Position numbers and translations under genes: made by a program. A DNA stretch of 64,000 nucleotides from Sphingobacterium sp. GVS05A (GTDB lineage: Bacteria > Bacteroidota > Bacteroidia > Sphingobacteriales > Sphingobacteriaceae), in assembly GCF_019969845.1 (NCBI RefSeq), contig NZ_JAHXYR010000011.1:124001-188000 (forward strand), written 5' to 3'. Under the pieces are notes generated by a model. The model did not search any database. It saw nothing but the letters and a program-made list of their open reading frames with translations, and had not been told where the DNA came from. Below are positions 1-8,646 of the stretch, in pieces. Positions within the stretch are counted from its first letter, which is position 1. Each line of letters begins with the position of its first letter.

Positions 1-1143
1 GGATATACGTTTACCAGTTTTATATTCACCATAAGATATCACTTCCGGGACCAGAGCCCACATATATCCTGTCGCGACGATCACACCTGTGGATTTGATA
101 AATTGCGCACTCAATACCAGCCAAGTATTTCCTTTAAGTGTTTCGTTAGTTGAAATAATATATAACATAATCATGCCCAGGATAGCTATCCCCAAGAAAA
201 CATAGAACATTTGCTTTTTTCCGATCGCGCGTTTAATAGCAGGTACAAGCGGCATGAATATAAATGCAGGCAACGATCCCAAAGCCATGAAATATGGAAG
301 CATATCAGGTGCATTGACATTGTAGATCATATAATAGGAACCCGCCGAATTTCCGATGGCCATCATGGCAAAAGCAGTAATAAAGAAAAATGCAAGAATG
401 CGCAATGGTCGATTATGTTTAAATTCCTGCCAAAGATCAGACACTTGGACATTTTCCGTCTCTTTTTCATCCATAATAACGCGTTCTTTTGTTTGTGAAA
501 AGCAAAAAAATAAAAGGATTAAACCAACCAAAGCATAAATAAGCATTGTCGTAAACCAGGCACCGGCTGAATCCTTCGAGTTAATCTTTCCATCGGGAGA
601 GAAATATTTGACGACAATAGGTACACCATAACCAACGGCGAGCCCCCCAATATTCGCCATAAACATGCGCGTGGAAGTCAACTTTGTCACTTCGTCGGTA
701 TCTCTGGTTAGGGAAGCATTTAAAGCACCATACGGAACATTAATCAATGTGTATAAAATAGATAGCCCAACATAGGTAATATATGCGTAGGTCAATGAGC
801 CGGAATATCCATTCCAAAAACACAGCACCGCAAAACCTGTAAGCGGAATTCCGCCCAAAACCAGATATGACCTATACTTACCCAGACGGGGATTGCTTTT
901 ATCAACAAATGCACCAACAATGGGATCCCAAATCACATCAACGATCCGGACAATCAGAAACATGACCCCCGCTGAAGCAGCTGAAATTCCGTACACATTA
1001 GTGTAGAAAATCAATAGATACATTGAAACAGTCTGATAGATAAGATTCTGTGCCAGATCGCCTGCGCCAAATCCTACCCGTTGCTTCATTGAGAGCTTAT
1101 AAAAGCCTTTGACAGGCTTTGCCTCTGTTATAATTTGGTCCAT
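1..1143 (-). CDS. GPH-family sugar:cation symporter (MFS), C-terminus beyond the window
   Basis: Partial gene: 381 codons are open from the ATG at 1141-1143 to the window edge. The product is a multi-pass inner-membrane protein of the glycoside-pentoside-hexuronide:cation symporter family, which imports xylosides, pentoses or similar sugars with H+ or Na+. Seen near the N-terminus are GFGAGDLAQNL and DPIVGAF..D with a following GKYR, both typical of GPH proteins; long hydrophobic segments follow. The family is usually about 450-480 residues, so roughly the last 80-100 are missing. It is set apart from the upstream GH43 operon by a terminator (1321-1355) and has its own promoter with the operator-like repeat shared with the xylan operons. 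The exact substrate cannot be read; a xylose or xylo-oligosaccharide role is inferred from context. Confidence 0.9.
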   Translation of the reverse strand, partial: MDQIITEAKPVKGFYKLSMKQRVGFGAGDLAQNLIYQTVSMYLLIFYTNVYGISAASAGVMFLIVRIVDVIWDPIVGAFVDKSNPRLGKYRSYLVLGGIPLTGFAVLCFWNGYSGSLTYAYITYVGLSILYTLINVPYGALNASLTRDTDEVTKLTSTRMFMANIGGLAVGYGVPIVVKYFSPDGKINSKDSAGAWFTTMLIYALVGLILLFFCFSQTKERVIMDEKETENVQVSDLWQEFKHNRPLRILAFFFITAFAMMAIGNSAGSYYMIYNVNAPDMLPYFMALGSLPAFIFMPLVPAIKRAIGKKQMFYVFLGIAILGMIMLYIISTNETLKGNTWLVLSAQFIKSTGVIVATGYMWALVPEVISYGEYKTGKRIS

Positions 1144-1178
1144 ATATAATTGGTTATTCTAATATTGAATTACTGTGG

Positions 1179-1241
1179 TAAAACTACAAGAACTATGCTG
1201 TCGGCACCCGATACAAATGTTTTATATTCCAATAAAAATGT
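1179..1241 (-). promoter_or_regulatory. Symporter promoter with HTCS-1-type direct repeat
   Basis: Read on the minus strand, ACATTTTTA (1233-1241) is followed 21 bp later by ACATTTGTA (1212-1220). A -7-like box TAGTTTTA (1179-1186) begins 55 bp after the start of the first repeat. The ATG at 1143 would leave a leader of about 30 nt. The layout matches those before the transaldolase, xusA and third susC genes (54 bp there). Assignment to HTCS-1 is inference. Confidence 0.6.
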
Positions 1242-1285
1242 TTAAAAAGGCGCATTATACGAGAAATAACCGACAAAAGATGAGG

Positions 1286-1312
1286 ACTACGTAGGTACCT
1301 ACTGTACCTACT
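1286..1312. repeat. Compact GTAC-centred palindrome and tandem repeat cluster
   Basis: GTAGGTACCTAC (1291-1302) is a perfect 12-bp palindrome. It overlaps the 8-bp palindrome CTACGTAG (1288-1295) and runs into two adjoining copies of GTACCTACT (1295-1303 and 1304-1312). It lies between the symporter operator repeats and the GH43 operon terminator. It could be a binding site for an extra regulator; no family can be assigned. Confidence 0.5.
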
Positions 1313-1320
1313 GCCGGTAA

Positions 1321-1355
1321 AAAAAGAGGGAATCTGAAATAGATCCCCTCTTTTT
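1321..1355 (-). terminator. Rho-independent terminator of the tal-GH43 operon
   Basis: On the minus strand the RNA forms a 14-bp stem (AAAAAGAGGGGAUC pairing with GAUUCCCUCUUUUU, one G-U pair) around a 7-nt loop, ending in a U run. It lies 37 bp past the stop of the last GH43 gene and before the symporter promoter. Confidence 0.85.
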
Positions 1356-1391
1356 ACAAAGTATTTCAAACCGCACCTACCTTTGATCTAT

Positions 1392-3494
1392 TCAGTTCGT
1401 AACATATTTGACCAGATAGCTTTTCGTCTGTCCCTTGTAAACACAATCAACTTGAGCATGACCTGTCAACGAACTCGCCTGCCTGACCGTAATCTTCACG
1501 TCAGGATTAGTCGCGAATGCTTTTACAACAGGAATTTTTTTACCTTTTATTTCCAAGGGAGAAATGACCTCATAGGTATTGTAACCAATGATACCATTCT
1601 CATCTGTGGATCTGATCGGAATAGAGGGTAAAGCAAGTTTTTTACCATTTACGGTAATATCGACCTTCGGCGATATTGGACGTACAATTTTTTGGTTTTT
1701 TGAACTAAACCCCAATCCGATAAAATCGAAGAGAGGTTTACCCTCTTCCCCTTCGGCCACCAGATATAGCGCATGCTTGCCCCCCAAATGATCAACATAT
1801 TTCGAAACATCAGCTGTGAAGTGTGTCACCTCAGATTTAGCATTAGCCGGAATTACGATCTGGGCAATCTTTTTCCCCTTCCAGACATCATTTTCCCAAG
1901 GACCATCCAACCACACATTGACCTTAAACGCAGCCTGTGTTTGTGGGGAAATAAATAGATCAAAGGCCGTCTGATTTCCCGCTTTCGTACCATTAAAAGC
2001 TTTCAATCCAAATTTGTCCTGATCAAGCCCGCCGAATCCAAAATATTTAAAGCCGACAATATTTCCATTTTTCATATTGGTCACTGGCATATGATTGTCC
2101 CAGACATCCCAGGAATCTTGCTGTAAGCTGATATCTGAAAGATAACAGGCATATCCAGCAGAATAGTACCTGTAGGGATCTAGTCCATAAAAATGAAATC
2201 CTTCAGATGTAACCTCCGCACCTTTATATTCCTTCCCATTTTTATCTTTGGTCGTCAGACTCTCTTGGAAAGGATTAAATGCACGAATAGAAACCATCCC
2301 ACCCTCTTTCACACTTTTTTCGTCCCATTGCACTTTAATGGGCTCCACTACCGCCTGCCTTGCGAATCCAAAGCCCCGTGGTGGTCTATGATAAAATACA
2401 TACCATTGTCCATTGATCAACTCAATACTACCATGGGTATTGTGACCTGCATTGCTGGTTTCAATGCCTGAGCCATCCCTATTCACTACCGGAGCACGCG
2501 AGTCGACCAACACGCCACCACTTTTCCATGGTCCCAGTGGTGAATCGGCGACTGCATAACGTAAGGTTGAGTTGGAGCTGCTGACGCCATATTCGGGTCC
2601 AGAATAGCCACTGTATACTGTGACAAATTTATTTCCCACCTTACGAATCGATGAAGCTTCGAAGAAATTAAAGGTCCCCAGATCTTCACCAGCAAAAATA
2701 TTGGGGTAAGTGGTTCCTTTGGGATCACGCAACTCTCCATATCGCGCACTTGCAGGTAGCAGGTAGTTGATAACCTCCGTTCCCGGTCTAAGCGAATACA
2801 TTGTTTTTTGGTCTAACTGGGCGGCCATGGATCGTTGAAATCCCCAAAAGCCATAAGCTCTGAATCCAATGTCGAAATCGGGATCTTTCGGATCGGTAAC
2901 GTATTCAATGTAGACTGCCGGATCAAATCCCAAGATACTTCCCGGCAAGGTACGTTGTCCATCCGCGGTCAGATTCACCGGTTTAAATGGGCCGTTGGGT
3001 CTATCTCCTTTAACGACCATGGCTTCACGATGTTCTCCCCTGCTGTGTGGAAACAAATAATATTCTTTCTTTCCATCTTTTCGTTTGACCTCCACGATAT
3101 CCGGTGCATACATGACATCCCATTTTCCATCCATTGGATAGGTAAAAATAGCTCCCTCATCACGCCAGCTCGTCAAATTCTCAATAGGCGCTGACCACAT
3201 TCTGATGTCAGGTCCACAATAACTTGTAAAACGCAAGTCGTGTGAACCAATGATATAGGCGCGGTATTTCCCGGGCTGATCCGGATCCTCAAAAACCCGG
3301 GGCTCGCCATCTGGAAGATGTTCCCAAAGTGGCAGATAAGGATTGCCGATAGATTGATGTACAAATCCTTTACTTAAATCTTTCAGCACATTTTGTTGCT
3401 TTTGCCCTATAACTGTTGTCGTCGACAAGATTCCTGTGATGGACAATACCAATGCCATTGTCCTTTTTTTTAAGACAATATTTAGTCCCTTCAT
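1392..3494 (-). CDS. GH43 family glycosidase with C-terminal beta-sandwich region
   Basis: Secreted protein of 700 residues (signal peptide about 1-30, ending VIGQ). Residues about 45-400 form a GH43 five-bladed propeller of the type with DGEPRVF at the first blade (D62, likely base), GFDPAV (D191, pKa modulator) and FFEASSIRK (E279, likely acid). The HGSIELINGQWYVFYHR stretch closes the propeller. Residues about 430-700 are an extra C-terminal region that may bind carbohydrate or support the structure; I cannot name it. GH43 enzymes cut alpha-L-arabinofuranosides or beta-xylosides, and the position at the end of a xylan operon fits either. It is the last gene before the terminator. The 91-bp gap from the upstream esterase shows no clear promoter. 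Confidence 0.85.
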   Translation of the reverse strand: MKGLNIVLKKRTMALVLSITGILSTTTVIGQKQQNVLKDLSKGFVHQSIGNPYLPLWEHLPDGEPRVFEDPDQPGKYRAYIIGSHDLRFTSYCGPDIRMWSAPIENLTSWRDEGAIFTYPMDGKWDVMYAPDIVEVKRKDGKKEYYLFPHSRGEHREAMVVKGDRPNGPFKPVNLTADGQRTLPGSILGFDPAVYIEYVTDPKDPDFDIGFRAYGFWGFQRSMAAQLDQKTMYSLRPGTEVINYLLPASARYGELRDPKGTTYPNIFAGEDLGTFNFFEASSIRKVGNKFVTVYSGYSGPEYGVSSSNSTLRYAVADSPLGPWKSGGVLVDSRAPVVNRDGSGIETSNAGHNTHGSIELINGQWYVFYHRPPRGFGFARQAVVEPIKVQWDEKSVKEGGMVSIRAFNPFQESLTTKDKNGKEYKGAEVTSEGFHFYGLDPYRYYSAGYACYLSDISLQQDSWDVWDNHMPVTNMKNGNIVGFKYFGFGGLDQDKFGLKAFNGTKAGNQTAFDLFISPQTQAAFKVNVWLDGPWENDVWKGKKIAQIVIPANAKSEVTHFTADVSKYVDHLGGKHALYLVAEGEEGKPLFDFIGLGFSSKNQKIVRPISPKVDITVNGKKLALPSIPIRSTDENGIIGYNTYEVISPLEIKGKKIPVVKAFATNPDVKITVRQASSLTGHAQVDCVYKGQTKSYLVKYVTN

Positions 3495-3585
3495 AAAATT
3501 GAATAAATTAGTTACTTAAATTGATGAATTATATACTGATCCTTAGTTGTTTGAATTGATTTATAGTGATTAAATATGCGTTATT

Positions 3586-5490
3586 CTACCAATTGTCGGT
3601 ACGAAATGGTATCGCCAAAAAACCTTCTTTATTTATCAGATTTGCATCTACAGGATTATCGCCCCAAGCATAGCGCACCGCTTTGGGATGTTTAATTTTA
3701 GGATGGCTCACAATAATTGCTCTCCCCCTTATGACAGCATCTGCCCAAAAGAATTTTTGGTCCTCTCCAGCTATCGCGAAATGTTGCAGTGTTGTCCCAT
3801 GAGCAATGGCCAGTCCTTTTCCGATCTGATCAAAGGAAACCGCAATCTCATCGCCGTTTATATGTATCGCTTTGTATCGAGGTCCAGCTGCGACGATATG
3901 CTCGCCATAAATTAGCTTGCGTGCAGCCAAGAATAGTCGTTTCGCCAGGTCTTTTTTATTTAGGGGGTGGATATCGTTCCACTCGCCAATATCATAAGTC
4001 ACTGCTAGTGCCGTCATAGGTATTTCTTTACTGATCTGAAACTGAGCTTCCCTAACCAACGCCCAACTTGATTCTTTCGGGACGGCATCTTTCGCCATAA
4101 AATTAGGAAGTTGCACAAGCAAAAAGGGAAGTTTAGGTTGCTGGAATAGCTCTCGCCAACTATCGATCAGTAGGGCGAGATACCTTTGATAAGGTTTTGG
4201 ATCTGCTGTATTTGCTTCACCTTGATACCAGATGACACCTTTAACACCATAGTCTTTCAATGGGTTAATCATACCATTGTATAGACCTGAACCAACCTGG
4301 CCAGCATCCCTCAGTCGTTCTTTATACCTGTCTATTGCATCTTGGTCAAGTCCCACTTTCCAACGCCAATCCCCGGCGAGATCAATTATCGTATCATCAA
4401 CCTGCAACTTATACGGTTTATCTGGCGTAAAACCACCATCTACACCTGCTGTCCGCAAGCGGATCGTTATCGTATTGTTTCCCTCATGGAGAATCCCTGC
4501 TGGTACATCGTAAATCCGTGGTGGGTAGCGATAAGCGGTAGTCCCTACGAAATGGCCGTTAACATAGACTGAATCACTATCAATTAAAGTACCCAAGTAC
4601 AACTTTGCATACCTGCCATTCTTGGCTGCCGGCAGCACAAAATGCTTACGGTAATAAACAACGCCTCTGTTGGATATACTAGGTTTAGCCCAGTATTCTG
4701 GAACCTGCACGATAGACCAGTTTGTATCATTAAAGTTTTCTTTTGTCCATAAGTCTGCCCCGCGGTCTTTTTCAACCGTTTTGAGGCTATCCACGGCCGT
4801 CCGGTCAATCAATAAGTCAGGAAAATCTATTAAATGCTGCTGGTCAATCCAATTTTCTATTGTCGACCCACCTAGACTGGAAACGAGCATTCCGACTGGC
4901 ACACCAGTATGCTGGTAAGCTTCCTGTGCATAAAAATAAGCTAATGCCGTCCAATTCATTACATCTGAGGCTATGGCCGAGTGCCATCTTGCATCCGAAG
5001 GAATAGCATCCTTGACGTCGAATGCGCTATTTTGCGTCGGGACCTTAAAATAACGTATCATATGATTATTGGAAACGTTGATTTCTGGGAATCGCTCAAC
5101 GAGCCGTTGGATGGGTGTTTCCATATTGGACTGACCTGAGCAGAGCCATACGTCGCCGATCAAAACATCGCGGATGACCAGTTCGTTGATCTCCATGATA
5201 TATGGACCGCCATAGTGCTGCGGCGGAATAGTCAGTTTCCATCTACCATCACTTCCGGCCTCCGTATAATAATATACATCACGAAAACGAATGGTCACCT
5301 TTTCACCTTTTGCAGCCCAGCCCCAAATGTTGAGTTCAATATCTCGTTGCAGTATCATTTTATCGCCCACAAGTGCAGGAAGGCGTATTTTACCAAAACT
5401 TGGCTGCAGTGCCAACGACAACACAACAGTCAGCAGCACATAGCGCAAATAGTTTGAGGCAAAAAATAAAGCTCCAGTTTGATCAGTCAT
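3586..5490 (-). CDS. Sialate O-acetylesterase-like carbohydrate esterase (CE20-type), probable acetylxylan esterase
   Basis: 634 residues, exported (hydrophobic segment about 16-32). SGNH-type motifs are clear: GDVWLCSGQSNM (nucleophile S121), GVIWYQGEANT (oxyanion block) and NDIHP near the C-terminal third (Asp/His of the triad). Between the first and second blocks lies an inserted beta-sandwich (about 230-370: VYYRKHFVLP, LYLGTLIDSDSVYVNG), as in CE20 and related esterases active on acetylated xylan or xyloglucan. The N-terminal 35-110 residues form a small sandwich domain. It starts 6 bp after the upstream GH43 gene, so the two are co-transcribed. The role inferred is removal of acetyl groups from xylo-oligosaccharides in the periplasm; the exact ester is not visible. 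Confidence 0.85.
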   Translation of the reverse strand: MTDQTGALFFASNYLRYVLLTVVLSLALQPSFGKIRLPALVGDKMILQRDIELNIWGWAAKGEKVTIRFRDVYYYTEAGSDGRWKLTIPPQHYGGPYIMEINELVIRDVLIGDVWLCSGQSNMETPIQRLVERFPEINVSNNHMIRYFKVPTQNSAFDVKDAIPSDARWHSAIASDVMNWTALAYFYAQEAYQHTGVPVGMLVSSLGGSTIENWIDQQHLIDFPDLLIDRTAVDSLKTVEKDRGADLWTKENFNDTNWSIVQVPEYWAKPSISNRGVVYYRKHFVLPAAKNGRYAKLYLGTLIDSDSVYVNGHFVGTTAYRYPPRIYDVPAGILHEGNNTITIRLRTAGVDGGFTPDKPYKLQVDDTIIDLAGDWRWKVGLDQDAIDRYKERLRDAGQVGSGLYNGMINPLKDYGVKGVIWYQGEANTADPKPYQRYLALLIDSWRELFQQPKLPFLLVQLPNFMAKDAVPKESSWALVREAQFQISKEIPMTALAVTYDIGEWNDIHPLNKKDLAKRLFLAARKLIYGEHIVAAGPRYKAIHINGDEIAVSFDQIGKGLAIAHGTTLQHFAIAGEDQKFFWADAVIRGRAIIVSHPKIKHPKAVRYAWGDNPVDANLINKEGFLAIPFRTDNW

Positions 5491-5496
5491 TTAATT

Positions 5497-6879
5497 TTAC
5501 TTTATTTCCCCAAACTTCCAGCAATCAAAAAATAGGATATTCGTCGGAGCCTTACCTTTAAAAACAAAATAGATGTCGTGGATTCCCGTTACCCTACTAG
5601 AAAGCTGAGTATCAACCGTAGTCCATCGGTCATCGCCGCCCGTCATTGGAACCGCTATCGTAGCTAAAAGAGGACCATCGACAGCTGTTGACCTCACTTC
5701 CATACTGACACCGCCGTTGTGAGTTGTCCCTACTCGCGCAAAGAAATTCATTGCTCCCTTTTTGCCAAAATCAACATTCTTTATGCTTGTATATGCTCCA
5801 TTTTTGAGCGCTTTGATAAAAACCCCCACTTTATTATTTTGAAACGATTTAACATGTGCGGACCAGGATATTGTTTCGGCCTGCATTAGACTATAGGGAT
5901 TCACAGTTTTGAGTGCCTCTGTAATCCCTGTAGCCATTTTCATTGGCTGAATGCTACCATCGGGATTAAACTTTAATTCCTGTACAGCGACCGAGCGCGT
6001 GAAACCACTTCCTCCAGGCAAAGCGCCATTGTGGTAAAAGAAATAACTTTTTCCCCTAAAGTCGATCACACCGGGATGATTGGTAAAAGCTCGCCCTTCG
6101 GCTGGCATCACCACTCCACCATATTTCCATGGACCTGCTGCATTTTTACTGGTCGAGTAACCAATAAATTCAGGTAGAGGACCTCCGGGCCAAAAAAGAT
6201 AATATAGACTATTCCTTCTGTACAGCCATGGTCCCTCCTCATAATTGGACGGTCGTTTGGCATCTCCTTCACGTTTACCAAAGGATGCCGCTGTCATCGG
6301 AACATCTACAATATCAACCTGATACGAGATCATGTCTGCGTTAAGTTTTACATATTTCAATTGTGGATTCCCCCAGTACATATGGGCCTGTCCGTCGTCA
6401 TCAACAAATATGGTCGGATCAATATCTCCCCACTCACTTTGCACAAGTGGTTTTCCTAAAGGATCATAAAACGGTCCCAATGGGCTGTCCGCTACGGCCA
6501 CGCCAATTGCTCCCCGATTATTCAATTTGGAAATAACAGGCACATATAAATAAAATTTGCCGTTTTTCTCCACACATTGTGCAGCCCAGGCATCGCCTTT
6601 GGCCCATTCAAAATCAGTATAGGACAAAATTGCACCATGATCCGTCCAGTTGACCATATCATCCGTTGAATATACACGCCAATTGTTCATATTAAACCAG
6701 GTCGATTCTTCTTCGTCCTGTGTTGTGTAGAGATACAGGCGATTATTATAAACTAGAGGTGCGGGATCTGCAGTATAGGCGGTTTGTATGATCGGATTCT
6801 GGGCCCTTAGTACATTAATCGTCACCAATAACATCATCAAAAATCCAAAAATTAACACCGTAAAAAATTGTCTTCTCAT
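5497..6879 (-). CDS. GH43 beta-xylosidase/arabinofuranosidase with C-terminal CBM6-like domain
   Basis: 460 residues with an N-terminal signal peptide ending near LRAQ. The GH43 propeller spans about 28-325 with YTADPAPLV (D38, base), IDPTIFVDDDG (D154) and YEEGPWLY (E215, acid), followed by residues about 330-458 resembling CBM6 (PYSLMQAETI at its start, IHDIYFVFKG near its end). This arrangement is common in arabinoxylan-active arabinofuranosidases and xylosidases. It begins 6 bp after the stop of the GH43 gene upstream and ends 6 bp before the esterase, so it sits in the middle of a tight operon. Whether it cuts arabinose or xylose cannot be decided here. Confidence 0.88.
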   Translation of the reverse strand: MRRQFFTVLIFGFLMMLLVTINVLRAQNPIIQTAYTADPAPLVYNNRLYLYTTQDEEESTWFNMNNWRVYSTDDMVNWTDHGAILSYTDFEWAKGDAWAAQCVEKNGKFYLYVPVISKLNNRGAIGVAVADSPLGPFYDPLGKPLVQSEWGDIDPTIFVDDDGQAHMYWGNPQLKYVKLNADMISYQVDIVDVPMTAASFGKREGDAKRPSNYEEGPWLYRRNSLYYLFWPGGPLPEFIGYSTSKNAAGPWKYGGVVMPAEGRAFTNHPGVIDFRGKSYFFYHNGALPGGSGFTRSVAVQELKFNPDGSIQPMKMATGITEALKTVNPYSLMQAETISWSAHVKSFQNNKVGVFIKALKNGAYTSIKNVDFGKKGAMNFFARVGTTHNGGVSMEVRSTAVDGPLLATIAVPMTGGDDRWTTVDTQLSSRVTGIHDIYFVFKGKAPTNILFFDCWKFGEIK

Positions 6880-6885
6880 ATCGTC

Positions 6886-8436
6886 TTACTCTGTAGTAAT
6901 GTGGAAATAATCAATATCAACAAATCCTCCAGCCGCTTTACTGGCGTAGTTAAAAAGTCCAAACCGATACCCCATAAAATGCGGTATGGTGTAGCTCATT
7001 TTCAATGGATTACCGATTGCAATCCAATGGCGTCCATCAGTACTGTAAAAAAAATCTGCGGTGTCTCTTTTATTGGCGAAATCGCAACTCGCTTTTAGAA
7101 ATATATGTTGATCTTGCAGGCTGATCCTGGCGACTTCTTCCGGAATTCCCGTCATCGCATTGACCATAATCAATGATTTTTTGTTTCCTTCCATTCGAAC
7201 GCCCAGGAGACCATAATTCTTTTGCAAGAGGGACAAGCCTGCGAAATCACCATCTTTCATCTGCGACACATCTATAGCAACAGAAGCGCTACAGGTAGGC
7301 CCAATCGTTCGTTGTGTCAGTGTATTTTTGGCTTGTAAGAAGTCGTTTGTAATCGCTCCGGTTTTTAAGCGCAAAAAGCCCTTTCGTTCAGTTACTGACC
7401 ACAGATCTGGGTCAGGATTATGATTCCATTGCCAGACCAAGGGCAAAGCCGGTTGATTTTCGTTTCTATTGAAATCATCAGAATTGACAATACCCGGCAT
7501 GAGCGCTTTATTAGCCGGTAGGGCTAATAAAGCTGGTACTTTCCCTTGAACACCCAAGACGGGCCACCCATCTTCCCAGCTGACAGGTACCAAATATGGA
7601 ATTCTGCCCACTGCGCCGTGGTCCTGAAAAAGGTAGGCATACCATTGCCCATTCGGCATATCGATCAAGCCGCCTTGTGCTACGCCCTGATCTTGGAGGA
7701 CCACCTTACCTTCATAAGGTCCTTCAAGTCGAGCAGCACGATGCACGATCACGGTACGCATTCCATCCACCGGCCAGGAAATATTAAAAAGATAATACAT
7801 ACCATTTATCCTGAACAGTTGTGAACCTTCTGCAGGCAGCCCCATCCTTCCTGCTTTAGGTAAACTTGGCAAAGAAGCATCTTCGATCAAAATCCGTTCC
7901 GTTCCTGGTTTCAAACCCGAAAGGTCTGGAAGTAGTTCGGCCAAATGTAAACGCCCTCCCCCCCACAGCATGTATGCCTTCCCATTTTCAAAAAATAAGC
8001 TGTGATCGTGTAGCATTGGCTTAAATTCCGTTGCTTCCCAGGGACCATTTTCCAGATCTCTCGTTGTGTAGATATGCGTTTTTCCTGTGTTAGCAGAAAA
8101 TGTACTGACGTAATATTTACCATCATGGAAACGTAAACTGCTTGCCCATGAACCCTGTCCATAGGCGTTTTTTTGCTGCCACAGGTTCAGTTCTTCGGTA
8201 TTTCCCAAACTGTTGTACGCATAGTTGATCAATGCCCAATTGACTAGATCTTTGGATTTCATAATCGGAAGTCCGGGGTTCATATGCATGGTCGTACTAC
8301 TCATGTAATAGGTATCGCCGACACGTATCATTGATAGATCGGGCACATCAGCAAAAATGATCGGGTTTTTTGCCTGTTGTGCCGAAGCACTAGTAAATAC
8401 GGCAAAAAAAGAGAAAACGAGCACATATATTCTCAT
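6886..8436 (-). CDS. GH43 xylosidase/arabinofuranosidase with C-terminal DUF1349-like sandwich
   Basis: A start at 8436 gives 516 residues with a clean Sec signal (MRIYVLVFSFF to SASAQQ). An in-frame ATG at 8475 would add 13 residues and spoil the signal, so I prefer the inner one. With that numbering the catalytic set is VPDLSMI (D33), LHDHSLFF (D144) and PAEGSQLF (E203). The N-terminal propeller (about 20-300) is followed by a beta-sandwich (about 325-515) as in XynB-like GH43 enzymes, where it helps form the active site. The family contains beta-xylosidases and alpha-L-arabinofuranosidases that act on xylo-oligosaccharides. It is separated from the CE1 gene upstream by about 210 bp without a convincing promoter. 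Confidence 0.88.
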   Translation of the reverse strand: MRIYVLVFSFFAVFTSASAQQAKNPIIFADVPDLSMIRVGDTYYMSSTTMHMNPGLPIMKSKDLVNWALINYAYNSLGNTEELNLWQQKNAYGQGSWASSLRFHDGKYYVSTFSANTGKTHIYTTRDLENGPWEATEFKPMLHDHSLFFENGKAYMLWGGGRLHLAELLPDLSGLKPGTERILIEDASLPSLPKAGRMGLPAEGSQLFRINGMYYLFNISWPVDGMRTVIVHRAARLEGPYEGKVVLQDQGVAQGGLIDMPNGQWYAYLFQDHGAVGRIPYLVPVSWEDGWPVLGVQGKVPALLALPANKALMPGIVNSDDFNRNENQPALPLVWQWNHNPDPDLWSVTERKGFLRLKTGAITNDFLQAKNTLTQRTIGPTCSASVAIDVSQMKDGDFAGLSLLQKNYGLLGVRMEGNKKSLIMVNAMTGIPEEVARISLQDQHIFLKASCDFANKRDTADFFYSTDGRHWIAIGNPLKMSYTIPHFMGYRFGLFNYASKAAGGFVDIDYFHITTE

Positions 8437-8490
8437 CGTTACTTTATTGATTATCAATATTAAAAGAGGTTTCATTGGTGGTGTATCCAG

Positions 8491-8646
8491 TTAAGGAAAC
8501 GCCAATACACGTATATATTTTACAATAGCATTTTTCATTTGCTGCTCTGATCCAGTTCCCAAATTACTTATTAAACGAAGTTCGCTATTTAAATCTCGGT
8601 TATTCCAATACTTGGTTAACCCATTATAGTTGAGTTTTTTACAAGT
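8491..8646 (-). other. Open frame continuing past the CE1 stop codon
   Basis: Directly after the TAG stop of the CE1 gene the same frame stays open for 51 codons until TAA at 8491-8493. The theoretical peptide is protein-like (YWNNRDLNSELRL, later NAIVKYIRVLAFP). It may be a chance open stretch, a decayed C-terminal part, or a read-through extension. No start codon suits an independent gene. Otherwise this intergenic stretch holds no promoter or hairpin that I can support. Confidence 0.3.

Noticed and set aside
8437..8475. Upstream ATG for the GH43 gene at 6886
   Set aside because: It adds 13 residues before a clean signal peptide and has no better ribosome-binding context; kept only as an alternative.
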